Position numbers and translations under genes: made by a program
Shown here: positions 35,001 to 47,000 of the stretch, piece after piece
Numbering within the stretch: position 1 is the first letter of the stretch
How the letters are laid out: the number at the start of each line of letters is the position of its first letter
The notes under the pieces: model-generated
Database searches by the model: none
Told to the model about the DNA's origin: nothing
Seen by the model: the letters and a program-made list of their open reading frames with translations, nothing else
Source of the DNA: Azospirillum sp. TSH58
Lineage (GTDB): Bacteria; Pseudomonadota; Alphaproteobacteria; Azospirillales; Azospirillaceae
Length of the DNA stretch: 64,000 nt
Assembly (NCBI RefSeq): GCF_003119115.1
Contig: NZ_CP022363.1
Coordinates: forward strand, 186,001 to 250,000
Reading direction: 5' to 3'

Positions 35001-38000
35001 GGCGACCGTCGGCGCCGTGCGGTCGAAGGTGACGGTCCGGACGGCCGAGTCGGCGCTTTCCATCCCGGCGATGACCTGACGGACGGTGAAGTCGACCGCA
35101 CCGCTGAGGCCGGACACGTCGACGCCGGTGAAGCTGTAGGCCCCCGACGCGTCGGCCGTGGTCGTCGCCACGAGCGAGCCGTTGGCGTAGAGCCGCACCG
35201 TCGTACTGGCGTTGGCGTTGGCGCCGCTGCCGTTGAAGGTGACGCTGCTCGCCTTGGTGATGTTGTCCGTGTTGCTGTTGCCCGTGTCCGACGCGGGCGC
35301 AAGCGTCACGGCGCTTCCCAGGATGGCCGGGGTGATCGAGAGGCTGGCCGTGTCCGTCGCCGCGGAGAAGGCGGATGTCCCGCCGCCGCCTGCGGTCGCC
35401 ACCTTGGTCCCGGCGGTGCCGCTGGTCTGGTCCCAGGCACGGAAGGTGATCGCGGCGCTGAGGATGCCGGCGTTGGCCCCCGTCGGCTGGTAGTAGAGCC
35501 GGTCGGTCGTGCGCAGCAGCAGCGCGTTTCCGCTGTCGTTCACGGTGCCGACCGCGGTCCAGCTGGTGCCGCCGTCGGTGCTGTAGTACCAGGTGCCCCC
35601 TTCCGAATTGTCCAGGCCGACCAGCGCGATGCCCGTGACGGCACCGCTGTCGACATCGGAGACGTTCGCGCCGAGCGCCACCAGAGACGACACGGCGACG
35701 CCGACGGCGCCGTTCGGCGCACCCGCGGCCTGGGCGACGCTGGGCAGGGTCAGGACGGTGTCGGTCAGCACCGGGGCGTCGTTCACCGCGGTCACGTCGA
35801 TGCCCGCCGTTACGCTGGCGGCGCTGAACTGGCCACCGGCTCCCAGCCCGCCGTTCGCGGTGGTGTCGTTCCCAACCGTGGTGCCCGCCGTGCCGGCGGT
35901 CTGATCCCACGCCTTGAAGGTGATGCCGTTGGCGACCGATCCGTTGTAGTCGGCGTTCGGCACGAAGCGCACACGGTCGGTGCTGGCGAGCAGCAGGGCC
36001 GACGCACCCGAGACGCCGGTGATGGTGGTCCAGGTCCCAGCCCCGGTCTTGTACTGCCACACGCCGTTGCTGGTGTCGGTCGCGGTGATCGCGATGCCCA
36101 GCGTATTGCCGTCGACATCGGTGGCGGTGCCGGCGGAGGCCAGGATGGCCGCCACGGTGTCGCCGTTGTTGCCGGTGGCGTCCTCCTGGATGGCGGTCAG
36201 GCTGCGCGCGTCCGTGCTCAGCACCGGCGCGCTGTTGATGACGGCGGTGTAGATCGAGGTGGCGGTCTGCGTGCCGCCCTTGCCGTCGTTGGCCGTCACC
36301 ACGACGCGCAGGTACTTGTGGGCGTCCGAGGTGGTCAGCGTGTAGCTGGAGCTCGTCGCCCCGCTGATCGAGGCGCCGTTGGTCCCGGTGGTGTCGTCGG
36401 CACGATACCACTGGTACGAATAGGTCCGGCCGTCGCCGTCGGCGTCCGTCCAGGTGCCGTTGGTGGTCGACAGCGCGTTGCCGACCGTCGCCGTGCCGCT
36501 CACGCTCGGCACCGCGCTGTTCACCGGCGCGCTGTTGGTGATCGCCGTGTAGGTCGAAGTGGCGGTCTGCGTGCCGCCCTTGCCGTCGTTGGCCGTCACC
36601 ACGACGCGCAGGTACTTGTGGGCGTCCGAGGTGGTCAGCGTGTAGCTGGAGCTCGTCGCCCCGCTGATCGAGGCGCCGTTGGTCCCGGTGGTGTCGTCCG
36701 CCCGGTACCACTGGTACGAATAGGTCCGGCCGTCACCGTCGGCGTCCGTCCAGGTGCCATTCGTTGTGCTCAGCGCGTTGCCGACCGTCGCCGTGCCGCT
36801 CACGCTCGGCACCGCGCTGTTCACCGGCGCGCTGTTGGTGATCGCCGTGTACGTCGAGGTGGCGGTCTGCGTGCCGCCCTTGCCGTCGTTGGCCGTCACC
36901 ACGACGCGCAGGTACTTGTGGGCGTCCGAGGTGGTCAGCGTGTAACTGGAGCTCGTCGCTCCGCTGATCGAGGCGCCGTTGGTCCCGGTGGTGTCGTCCG
37001 CCCGGTACCACTGGTAGCTGTAGGTCCGGCCGTCACCGTCGGCGTCCGTCCAGGTGCCATTCGTTGTGCTCAGCGCGTTGCCGACCGTCGCCGTGCCGGT
37101 CACGCTCGGCGCCGCGCTGTTCACCGGCGCGCTGTTGGTGATCGCCGTGTACGTCGAGGTGGCGGTCTGCGTGCCGCCCTTGCCGTCGTTGGCCGTCACC
37201 ACGACGCGCAGGTACTTGTGGGCGTCCGAGGTGGTCAGCGTGTAACTGGAGCTCGTCGCCCCGCTGATCGAGGCGCCGTTGGTCCCGGTGGTGTCGTCGG
37301 CCCGGTACCACTGATAGCTGTAGGTCCGGCCGTCGCCGTCGGCGTCCGTCCAGGTGCCGTTGGTGGTCGACAGCGCGCTGCCCACCGTCGCCGTGCCGGT
37401 CACGCTCGGCGCCGCGCTGTTCACCGGCGCGCTGTTGGTGATCGCCGTGTACGTCGAGGTGGCGGTCTGCGTACCGCCCTTGCCGTCGTTGGCCGTCACC
37501 ACCACCCGCAAGTACTTGTGGGCGTCCGAGGTGGTCAGCGTGTAGCTGGAGCTCGTCGCCCCGCTGATCGAGGCGCCGTTGGTCCCGTTGCTGTCGTCGG
37601 CCCGGTACCACTGATAGCTGTAGGTGCGGCCGTCGCCGTCGGCGTCCGTCCAGGTGCCATTCGTTGTGCTCAGCGCGTTGCCCACCGTCGCCGTGCCGCT
37701 CACGCTCGGCGCCGCGCTGTTCACCGGCGCGCTGTTGGTGATCGCCGTGTAGGTCGAGGTGGCGGTCTGCGTGCCACCCTTGCCGTCGTTGGCCGTCACC
37801 ACGACGCGCAGGTACTTGTGGGCGTCCGAGGTGGTCAGCGTGTAGCTGGAGCTCGTCGCTCCGCTGATCGAGGCGCCGTTGGTCCCGGTGCTGTCGTCCG
37901 CCCGGTACCACTGGTACGAATAGGTCCGGCCGTCGCCGTCGGCGTCCGTCCAGGTGCCATTCGTTGTGCTCAGCGCGTTGCCGACCGTCGCCGTGCCGCT

Positions 38001-41000
38001 CACGCTCGGCACCGCGCTGTTCACCGGCGCGCTGTTGGTGATCGCCGTGTAGGTCGAGGTGGCGGTCTGCGTGCCACCCTTGCCGTCGTTGGCCGTCACC
38101 ACGACGCGCAGGTACTTGTGGGCGTCCGAGGTGGTCAGCGTGTAGCTGGAGCTCGTCGCTCCGCTGATCGAGGCGCCGTTGGTCCCGGTGGTGTCGTCCG
38201 CCCGGTACCATTGGTACGAATAGGTCCGGCCGTCACCGTCGGCGTCCGTCCAGGTGCCATTCGTTGTGCTCAGCGCGTTGCCGACCGTCGCCGTGCCGCT
38301 CACGCTCGGCACCGCGCTGTTCACCGGCGCGCTGTTGGTGATCGCCGTGTAGGTCGAAGTGGCGGTCTGCGTGCCGCCCTTGCCGTCGTTGGCCGTCACC
38401 ACGACGCGCAGATACTTGTGGGCGTCCGAGGTGGTCAACGTGTAGCTGGAGCTCGTCGCTCCGCTGATCGAGGCGCCGTTGGTGCCGGTGGTGTCGTCGG
38501 CACGATACCACTGGTAGCTGTAGGTCCGGCCGTCGCCGTCGGCGTCCGTCCAGGTGCCGTTGGTGGTCGACAGCGCGTTGCCCACCGTCGCCGTGCCGCT
38601 CACGCTCGGCGCCGCGCTGTTCACCGGCGCGCTGTTGGTGATCGCCGTGTAGGTCGAGGTGGCGGTCTGCGTGCCGCCCTTGCCATCGTTGGCCGTCACC
38701 ACGACGCGCAGGTACTTGTGGGCGTCCGAGGTGGTCAGCGTGTAGCTGGAGCTCGTCGCTCCGCTGATCGAGGCGCCGTTGGTCCCGGTGGTGTCGTCCG
38801 CCCGGTACCATTGGTACGAATAGGTCCGGCCGTCGCCATCGGCGTCCGTCCAGGTGCCGTTCGTTGTGCTCAGCGCGTTGCCGACCGTCGCCGTGCCGCT
38901 CACGCTCGGCACCGCGCTGTTCACCGGCGCGCTGTTGGTGATCGCCGTGTAGGTCGAAGTGGCGGTCTGCGTGCCGCCCTTGCCGTCGTTGGCCGTCACC
39001 ACGACGCGCAGGTACTTGTGGGCGTCCGAGGTGGTCAGCGTGTAGCTGGAGCTCGTCGCCCCGCTGATCGAGGCGCCGTTGGTCCCGGCGGTGTCGTCGG
39101 CACGATACCACTGGTACGAATAGGTCTGGCCGTCGCCGTCGGCGTCCGTCCAGGTGCCATTCGTTGTGCTCAGCGCGTTGCCCACCGTCGCCGTTCCGCT
39201 CACGCTCGGCGCCGCGCTGTTCACCGGCGCGCTGTTGGTGATCGCCGTGTAGGTCGAGGTGGCGGTCTGCGTGCCGCCCTTGCCGTCGTTGGCCGTCACC
39301 ACGACGCGCAGGTACTTGTGGGCGTCCGAGGTGGTCAGCGTGTAACTGGAGCTCGTCGCCCCGCTGATCGAGGCGCCGTTGGTCCCGGTGGTGTCGTCGG
39401 CCCGGTACCACTGATAGCTGTAGGTCCGGCCGTCGCCGTCGGCGTCCGTCCAGGTGCCGTTGGTGGTCGACAGCGCGCTGCCCACCGTCGCCGTGCCGGT
39501 CACGCTCGGCGCCGCGCTGTTCACCGGCGCGCTGTTGGTGATCGCCGTGTACGTCGAGGTGGCGGTCTGCGTGCCGCCCTTGCCGTCGTTGGCCGTCACC
39601 ACGACGCGCAGGTACTTGTGGGCGTCCGAGGTGGTCAGCGTGTAACTGGAGCTCGTCGCTCCGCTGATCGAGGCGCCGTTGGTCCCGGTGGTGTCGTCCG
39701 CCCGGTACCATTGGTACGAATAGGTCCGGCCGTCGCCATCGGCGTCCGTCCAGGTGCCGTTCGTTGTGCTCAGCGCGTTGCCGACCGTCGCCGTGCCGCT
39801 CACGCTCGGCACCGCGCTGTTCACCGGCGCGCTGTTGGTGATCGCCGTGTAGGTCGAAGTGGCGGTCTGCGTGCCGCCCTTGCCGTCGTTGGCCGTCACC
39901 ACGACGCGCAGGTACTTGTGGGCGTCCGAGGTGGTCAGCGTGTAACTGGAGCTCGTCGCCCCGCTGATCGAGGCGCCGTTGGTCCCGGTGGTGTCGTCGG
40001 CCCGGTACCACTGATAGCTGTAGGTCCGGCCGTCGCCGTCGGCGTCCGTCCAGGTGCCGTTGGTGGTCGACAGCGCGCTGCCCACCGTCGCCGTGCCGGT
40101 CACGCTCGGCGCCGCGCTGTTCACCGGCGCGCTGTTGGTGATCGCCGTGTACGTCGAGGTGGCGGTCTGCGTGCCGCCCTTGCCGTCGTTGGCCGTCACC
40201 ACGACGCGCAGGTACTTGTGGGCGTCCGAGGTGGTCAGCGTGTAACTGGAGCTCGTCGCTCCGCTGATCGAGGCGCCGTTGGTCCCGGTGGTGTCGTCCG
40301 CCCGGTACCATTGGTACGAATAGGTCCGGCCGTCGCCATCGGCGTCCGTCCAGGTGCCGTTCGTTGTGCTCAGCGCGTTGCCGACCGTCGCCGTGCCGCT
40401 CACGCTCGGCACCGCGCTGTTCACCGGCGCGCTGTTGGTGATCGCCGTGTAGGTCGAAGTGGCGGTCTGCGTGCCGCCCTTGCCGTCGTTGGCCGTCACC
40501 ACGACGCGCAGGTACTTGTGGGCGTCCGAGGTGGTCAGCGTGTAGCTGGAGCTCGTCGCTCCGCTGATCGAGGCGCCGTTGGTCCCGGCGGTGTCGTCGG
40601 CACGATACCACTGGTACGAATAGGTCTGGCCGTCGCCGTCGGCGTCCGTCCAGGTGCCATTCGTTGTGCTCAGCGCGTTGCCCACCGTCGCCGTTCCGCT
40701 CACCGTCGGCGCCGCGCTGTTCACCGGCGCGCTGTTGGTGATCGCCGTGTAGGTCGAGGTGGCGGTCTGCGTGCCGCCCTTGCCGTCGTTGGCCGTCACC
40801 ACGACGCGCAGGTACTTGTGGGCGTCCGAGGTGGTCAGCGTGTAGCTGGAGCTCGTCGCCCCGCTGATCGAGGCGCCGTTGGTCCCGGTGGTGTCGTCCG
40901 CCCGGTACCACTGGTACGAATAGGTCCGGCCGTCACCGTCGGCGTCCGTCCAGGTGCCATTCGTTGTGCTCAGCGCGTTGCCGACCGTCGCCGTGCCGCT

Positions 41001-44000
41001 CACGCTCGGCGCCGCGCTGTTCACCGGCGCGCTGTTGGTGATCGCCGTGTACGTCGAGGTGGCGGTCTGCGTGCCGCCCTTGCCGTCGTTGGCCGTCACC
41101 ACGACGCGCAGGTACTTGTGGGCGTCCGAGGTGGTCAGCGTGTAACTGGAGCTCGTCGCCCCGCTGATCGAGGCGCCGTTGGTCCCGGTGGTGTCGTCGG
41201 CCCGGTACCACTGATAGCTGTAGGTCCGGCCGTCGCCGTCGGCGTCCGTCCAGGTGCCGTTGGTGGTCGACAGCGCGCTGCCCACCGTCGCCGTGCCGGT
41301 CACGCTCGGCGCCGCGCTGTTCACCGGCGCGCTGTTGGTGATCGCCGTGTACGTCGAGGTGGCGGTCTGCGTGCCGCCCTTGCCGTCGTTGGCCGTCACC
41401 ACGACGCGCAGGTACTTGTGGGCGTCCGAGGTGGTCAGCGTGTAACTGGAGCTCGTCGCTCCGCTGATCGAGGCGCCGTTGGTCCCGGTGGTGTCGTCCG
41501 CCCGGTACCATTGGTACGAATAGGTCCGGCCGTCGCCATCGGCGTCCGTCCAGGTGCCGTTCGTTGTGCTCAGCGCGTTGCCGACCGTCGCCGTGCCGCT
41601 CACGCTCGGCACCGCGCTGTTCACCGGCGCGCTGTTGGTGATCGCCGTGTAGGTCGAAGTGGCGGTCTGCGTGCCGCCCTTGCCGTCGTTGGCCGTCACC
41701 ACGACGCGCAGGTACTTGTGGGCGTCCGAGGTGGTCAGCGTGTAACTGGAGCTCGTCGCCCCGCTGATCGAGGCGCCGTTGGTCCCGGTGGTGTCGTCGG
41801 CCCGGTACCACTGATAGCTGTAGGTCCGGCCGTCGCCGTCGGCGTCCGTCCAGGTGCCGTTGGTGGTCGACAGCGCGCTGCCCACCGTCGCCGTGCCGGT
41901 CACGCTCGGCGCCGCGCTGTTCACCGGCGCGCTGTTGGTGATCGCCGTGTACGTCGAGGTGGCGGTCTGCGTGCCGCCCTTGCCGTCGTTGGCCGTCACC
42001 ACGACGCGCAGGCACTTGTGGGCGTCCGAGGTGGTCAGCGTGTAACTGGAGCTCGTCGCTCCGCTGATCGAGGCGCCGTTGGTCCCGGTGGTGTCGTCCG
42101 CCCGGTACCATTGGTACGAATAGGTCCGGCCGTCGCCATCGGCGTCCGTCCAGGTGCCGTTCGTTGTGCTCAGCGCGTTGCCGACCGTCGCCGTGCCGCT
42201 CACGCTCGGCACCGCGCTGTTCACCGGCGCGCTGTTGGTGATCGCCGTGTAGGTCGAAGTGGCGGTCTGCGTGCCGCCCTTGCCGTCGTTGGCCGTCACC
42301 ACGACGCGCAGGTACTTGTGGGCGTCCGAGGTGGTCAGCGTGTAGCTGGAGCTCGTCGCTCCGCTGATCGAGGCGCCGTTGGTCCCGGCGGTGTCGTCGG
42401 CACGATACCACTGGTACGAATAGGTCTGGCCGTCGCCGTCGGCGTCCGTCCAGGTGCCATTCGTTGTGCTCAGCGCGTTGCCCACCGTCGCCGTTCCGCT
42501 CACCGTCGGCGCCGCGCTGTTCACCGGCGCGCTGTTGGTGATCGCCGTGTAGGTCGAGGTGGCGGTCTGCGTGCCGCCCTTGCCGTCGTTGGCCGTCACC
42601 ACGACGCGCAGGTACTTGTGGGCGTCCGAGGTGGTCAGCGTGTAGCTGGAGCTCGTCGCCCCGCTGATCGAGGCGCCGTTGGTCCCGGTGGTGTCGTCCG
42701 CCCGGTACCACTGATAGCTGTAGGTCCGGCCGTCACCGTCGGCGTCCGTCCAGGTGCCATTCGTTGTGCTCAGCGCGTTGCCGACCGTCGCCGTGCCGCT
42801 CACGCTCGGCACCGCGCTGTTCACCGGCGCGCTGTTGGTGATCGCCGTGTAGGTCGAAGTGGCGGTCTGCGTGCCGCCCTTGCCGTCGTTGGCCGTCACC
42901 ACCACCCGCAGGTACTTGTGGGCGTCCGAGGTGGTCAGCGTGTAGCTGGAGCTCGTCGCTCCGCTGATCGAGGTGGCGTTGGTCCCGGTGGTGTCGTCCG
43001 CCCGGTACCACTGATAGCTGTAGGTCCGGCTGTCTCCATCGGCGTCCGTCCAGGTGCCGTTGCTCGTCGACAGCGCGTTGCCGACCGTCGCCGTGCCCGA
43101 CACGCTCGGCACCGCGCTGTTCACCGGCGCGCTGTTGGTGATCGCCGTGTAGGTGGAATAGGCCGTCGTCGTGTTGGAGTTGCCGTCGTTGGCGATCACC
43201 GCCACGCGCAGGTACTTGTGGGCGTCCGAGGTGGTCAGCGTGTAGCTGGCGCTCGTCGCCCCGGCGATCGACGCCGCGTTGGTGCCGTTGGTGTCGTCGG
43301 CACGGTACCACTGGTAGCTGTAGCTCAGCGAGTCGCCGTCCGGATCGCTCCAGGTGCCGGTCCCCCCGGTCAGCGCGTTGCCCACCGTCGCCGTTCCGCC
43401 CACCGTCGGAACCACGCTGTTCACCGGCGCGCCGTTGCCCGCCGCCGCCACCTGCGACGAGTAAGCCGACGTGGCCGCCTGCGTGCCGCCGCGCCCGTCG
43501 TTGGCCGTCACCTCCACCCGCAGGTACTTGTTCAGATCGCCCGCCGCCAGCGTGTAGCTGGAGCTCGTCGCTCCGCTGATCGAGGTGGCGTTGGTCCCGT
43601 TGCTGTCGTCGGCCCGGTACCATTGGTACGAATAGGTCCGGCCATCACCGTCGGCGTCCGTCCAGGTGCCATTCGTTGTGCTCAGCGCGTTGCCCACCGT
43701 CGCCGTGCCGCTCACGCTCGGCGCCGCGCTGTTCACCGGCGCGCTGTTGGTGATCGCCGTGTAGGTGGAATAGGCCGTCGTCGTGTTGGAGTTGCCGTCG
43801 TTGGCGATCACCGCCACGCGCAGGTACTTGTGGGCGTCCGACGTGGTCAGCGTGTAGCTGGCGCTCGTCGCCCCGGCGATCGACGCCGCGTTGGTGCCGT
43901 TGGTGTCGTCCGCCCGGTACCACTGGTAGCTGTAGCTCAGCGAGTCGCCGTCCGGATCGCTCCAGGTGCCGGTCCCCCCGGTCAGCGCGTTGCCCACCGT

Positions 44001-47000
44001 CGCCGTTCCGCCCACCGTGGGAACCACGCTGTTCACCGGCGCGCCGTTGCCGGCCGCCGCCACCTGCGACGAGTAAGCCGACGTGGCCGCCTGCGTGCCG
44101 CCGCGCCCGTCGTTGGCCGTCACCTCCACCCGCAGGTACTTGTTCAGATCGCCCGCCGCCAGCGTGTAGCTGGAGCTCGTCGCTCCGCTGATCGAGGTGG
44201 CGTTGGTCCCGTTGCTGTCGTCGGCACGGTACCACTGGTAGCTGTAGGTCCGACTGTCTCCATCGGCGTCCGTCCAGGTGCCGTTGCTCGTCGACAGCGC
44301 GTTGCCCACCGTCGCCGTGCCGCTCACGCTCGGCGCCGCGCTGTTCACCGGCGCGCTGTTGGTGATCGCCGTGTAGGTGGAATAGGCCGTCGTCGTGTTG
44401 GAGTTGCCGTCGTTGGCGATCACCGCCACGCGCAGATACTTGTGGGCGTCCGACGTGGTCAGCGTGTAGCTGGCGCTCGTCGCCCCGGCGATCGACGCCG
44501 CGTTGGTGCCGTTGGTGTCGTCGGCCCGGTACCACTGGTAGCTGTAGCTCAGCGAGTCGCCGTCCGGATCGCTCCAGGTGCCGGTCCCCCCGGTCAGTGC
44601 GTTGCCCACCGTCGCCGTTCCGCCCACCGTCGGAACCACGCTGTTCACCGGCGCGCCGTTGGAGGGGGAAGAACCCCCGAGGGTGATCTGGCTGGTCCGT
44701 GCGGTGCTGGTCGTTTCACCGTCGTTGACGGTGACCGTCGCGGTGCGGGTACCCGCCGTGGCGCTGCCGGCGGTGTTCTTGTACTGGATCAGCTGGAGCA
44801 CCGCCTGGTAACCCGCCACGCTGGCCGCACCCCGCAGGGTGATCGTGCCGGTGTCGTTGCCGGTGACGCTGATGCCGTAGGTCTTGGCCGTCGCCACGGA
44901 CGCCGTAAGCATGCTCAGCACTTCCGCCGCGCCGTCCGACGTGCCGGACAGGGTGATGGTGGCGCCGAGCAGGCGCGTGTCGCTGTCCGTCTGGGTCACG
45001 ACGGCGTTGGGAGCGATCAGCACGCCGGAGGCGGGGGTGGAGGTGCTGACGGACTCCCCGGTGCCGGCGCCCGCCCCGTTCAGGTCGACCGACGGGTCGC
45101 CCGCGTTCCAATGCACTTCGTAAGCGCCGAGGTCGAGGACACCGTCACGGATGCGGTCGATGCCGCGGATGTCGTAGCTACCGCCGTAGCGGTTCGCGTT
45201 GCTGCTGTCGCCGGCGTTGATGAAGGTCGTCGCTGTCGAGGCCGGACGATAGTCGCGCAGGCTCTTTGTGGCGTTGGTGGAGTCGACGAAGATCGCATTG
45301 CCAGTTATGGCACCCTGATAATTGCTGCCTGTGTTCAGGGTGATCTTTCCGCTGTTGTAAATAATGGCGTTCGGATCGGCAAAACTCGTCCCGCCAAGAC
45401 TACCGGAATTGCCCGCAATGATCGTGTTGTAAACGTTGACCGTTGCTGTTCCCGTAGAACCGTTGTACACGGTACCGATCGCCGCGGTATTGATGGCAGC
45501 GGCCGCCGCGTTGTTGGCGATGAAACTGTTGTTGGCAATGGTGACATTGCGTATGTTCGCCGTGAAAGCCGACGCGCTGCTCTGCACCACGATGATGCCG
45601 CCGGGATAGGTGGCGCTGTTCCCGTCGGGGCTCATGACGAAACTGTTGTCGACAAAGACACTGTTTTCGATCGTGGTCGCTACGGATGCCTGCGATTTGA
45701 TCACCGCATGTGCGGCGGTCCCGGCCACCATCCCAACGTTTTCACGAAAAACGGAGTTCCTAACCGTCACATTTGCCGCATTGGTGCCGGTGTAGATGAT
45801 CGTGTTCGCATTGTTCGCAAAGGTCACGCCGTCCACTTCGATCGAACCGTTCGTCAAGGCCAAAAGGCCGCCGGCGCCAGTTGCAACGTAAAAGCGCTCG
45901 AACGTCAAATTCTTGACCGTCAGCGTCTTGGCCGACGCGTTGAAGGTGATGCCGCGGTAGTCGGTCGACGCGGGCACACTGCCGGTGCCGGCGCCGGATA
46001 TGGTGATGTCGGCAATCCCATCACCGTTCACATCACCGTTGATCGTTATGTCCTGAGCCGCCGCCGTCAGGGGAGACGACGTGACACCCAGGGAAATCGT
46101 ACTGGACGTCAACGTCGAGCTGAACTCGATGATGGTCGATTGGGTCGCGTTCTTGATCGCGTCGTTCAGCGATCCGGCCGCCGTTCCGCTCGCCGAGGTG
46201 ACGACGACGGTTCCCAGCCGGCCGCTGAAGGTTTCCATGGACGCGCGGGCGAAGGGAATCGCCGCTTCGATAGCCCCGCTTTGCACCTCCAGCGTCCAGT
46301 TCTGGCCGGCGGCGTTGCCGGTCTCGTCGCTGGACACCGCCACGTCGGCCCCGGTGAGCCGGTGGATCGTCTGGACGAACTCCTGCCCCGCCTGTCCGGC
46401 GCCGACGTTGCAGGCGTAGAAAAGAATGTCGCCGCCGGGCTTCAGCGCGGCGCCGATCGCCTGGAGATCCTGGGCGCGATTCGCCAGCCCGTCCGCCCAA
46501 TAGGCGCGGCCGGCGATGTAGAGATGGCCCTCGTTGCCATGGCTGACGACCTGGACGGAATCCAGGCCGGACATCCCGGACAGCGCCTTCGCCATCTGGC
46601 CGAGCGCTTCCTGCTGGGAGTCGAGGAGAACGACCTTGGCGTCGGGCGCGATGTCCTTGAGCAGCGTCTGGTAGTCGGACACGCTGGTATCGACGAACAC
46701 CACCGACCGGGCCGCTCCCTGGAGCCCGGCGAGTCGCGCCGTAACCGCCGCGGGCTCGGTGAGCGCCGGGGCGGAGGCGGCCGGAGACGACGCCGCGGCG
46801 GGAACGGTCGACTCCTTGATGGCCCAATCGGCAAGCTTGTCGGCGTCGGCAGCCTTCGCGGCGCCCTTGTCGCCCGGCGCGGGCTGATCGGGTTGCTGAT
46901 GGACCTCGGCGGCCGTGACGGCACCCGCCGCGTCGAACATGAAGCGCGGTTCGAGAGCCATCGCGAACATCGATGAGGACGGCTTGTGCGTCTTGCCGGA

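Noticed and set aside
36237-44660. Tandem array considered as CRISPR
   Set aside because: Units are 300 bp, in frame and coding, with no spacer/repeat alternation of CRISPR size and no cas genes.
33303-46976. A plus-strand open frame of about 4557 codons across the whole giant gene
   Set aside because: It is antisense to the giant protein. The 300-bp period keeps it open, and its translation is Arg/Gly/Val-rich repeat with no domain and no ribosome site. The minus-strand frame has clear domains.
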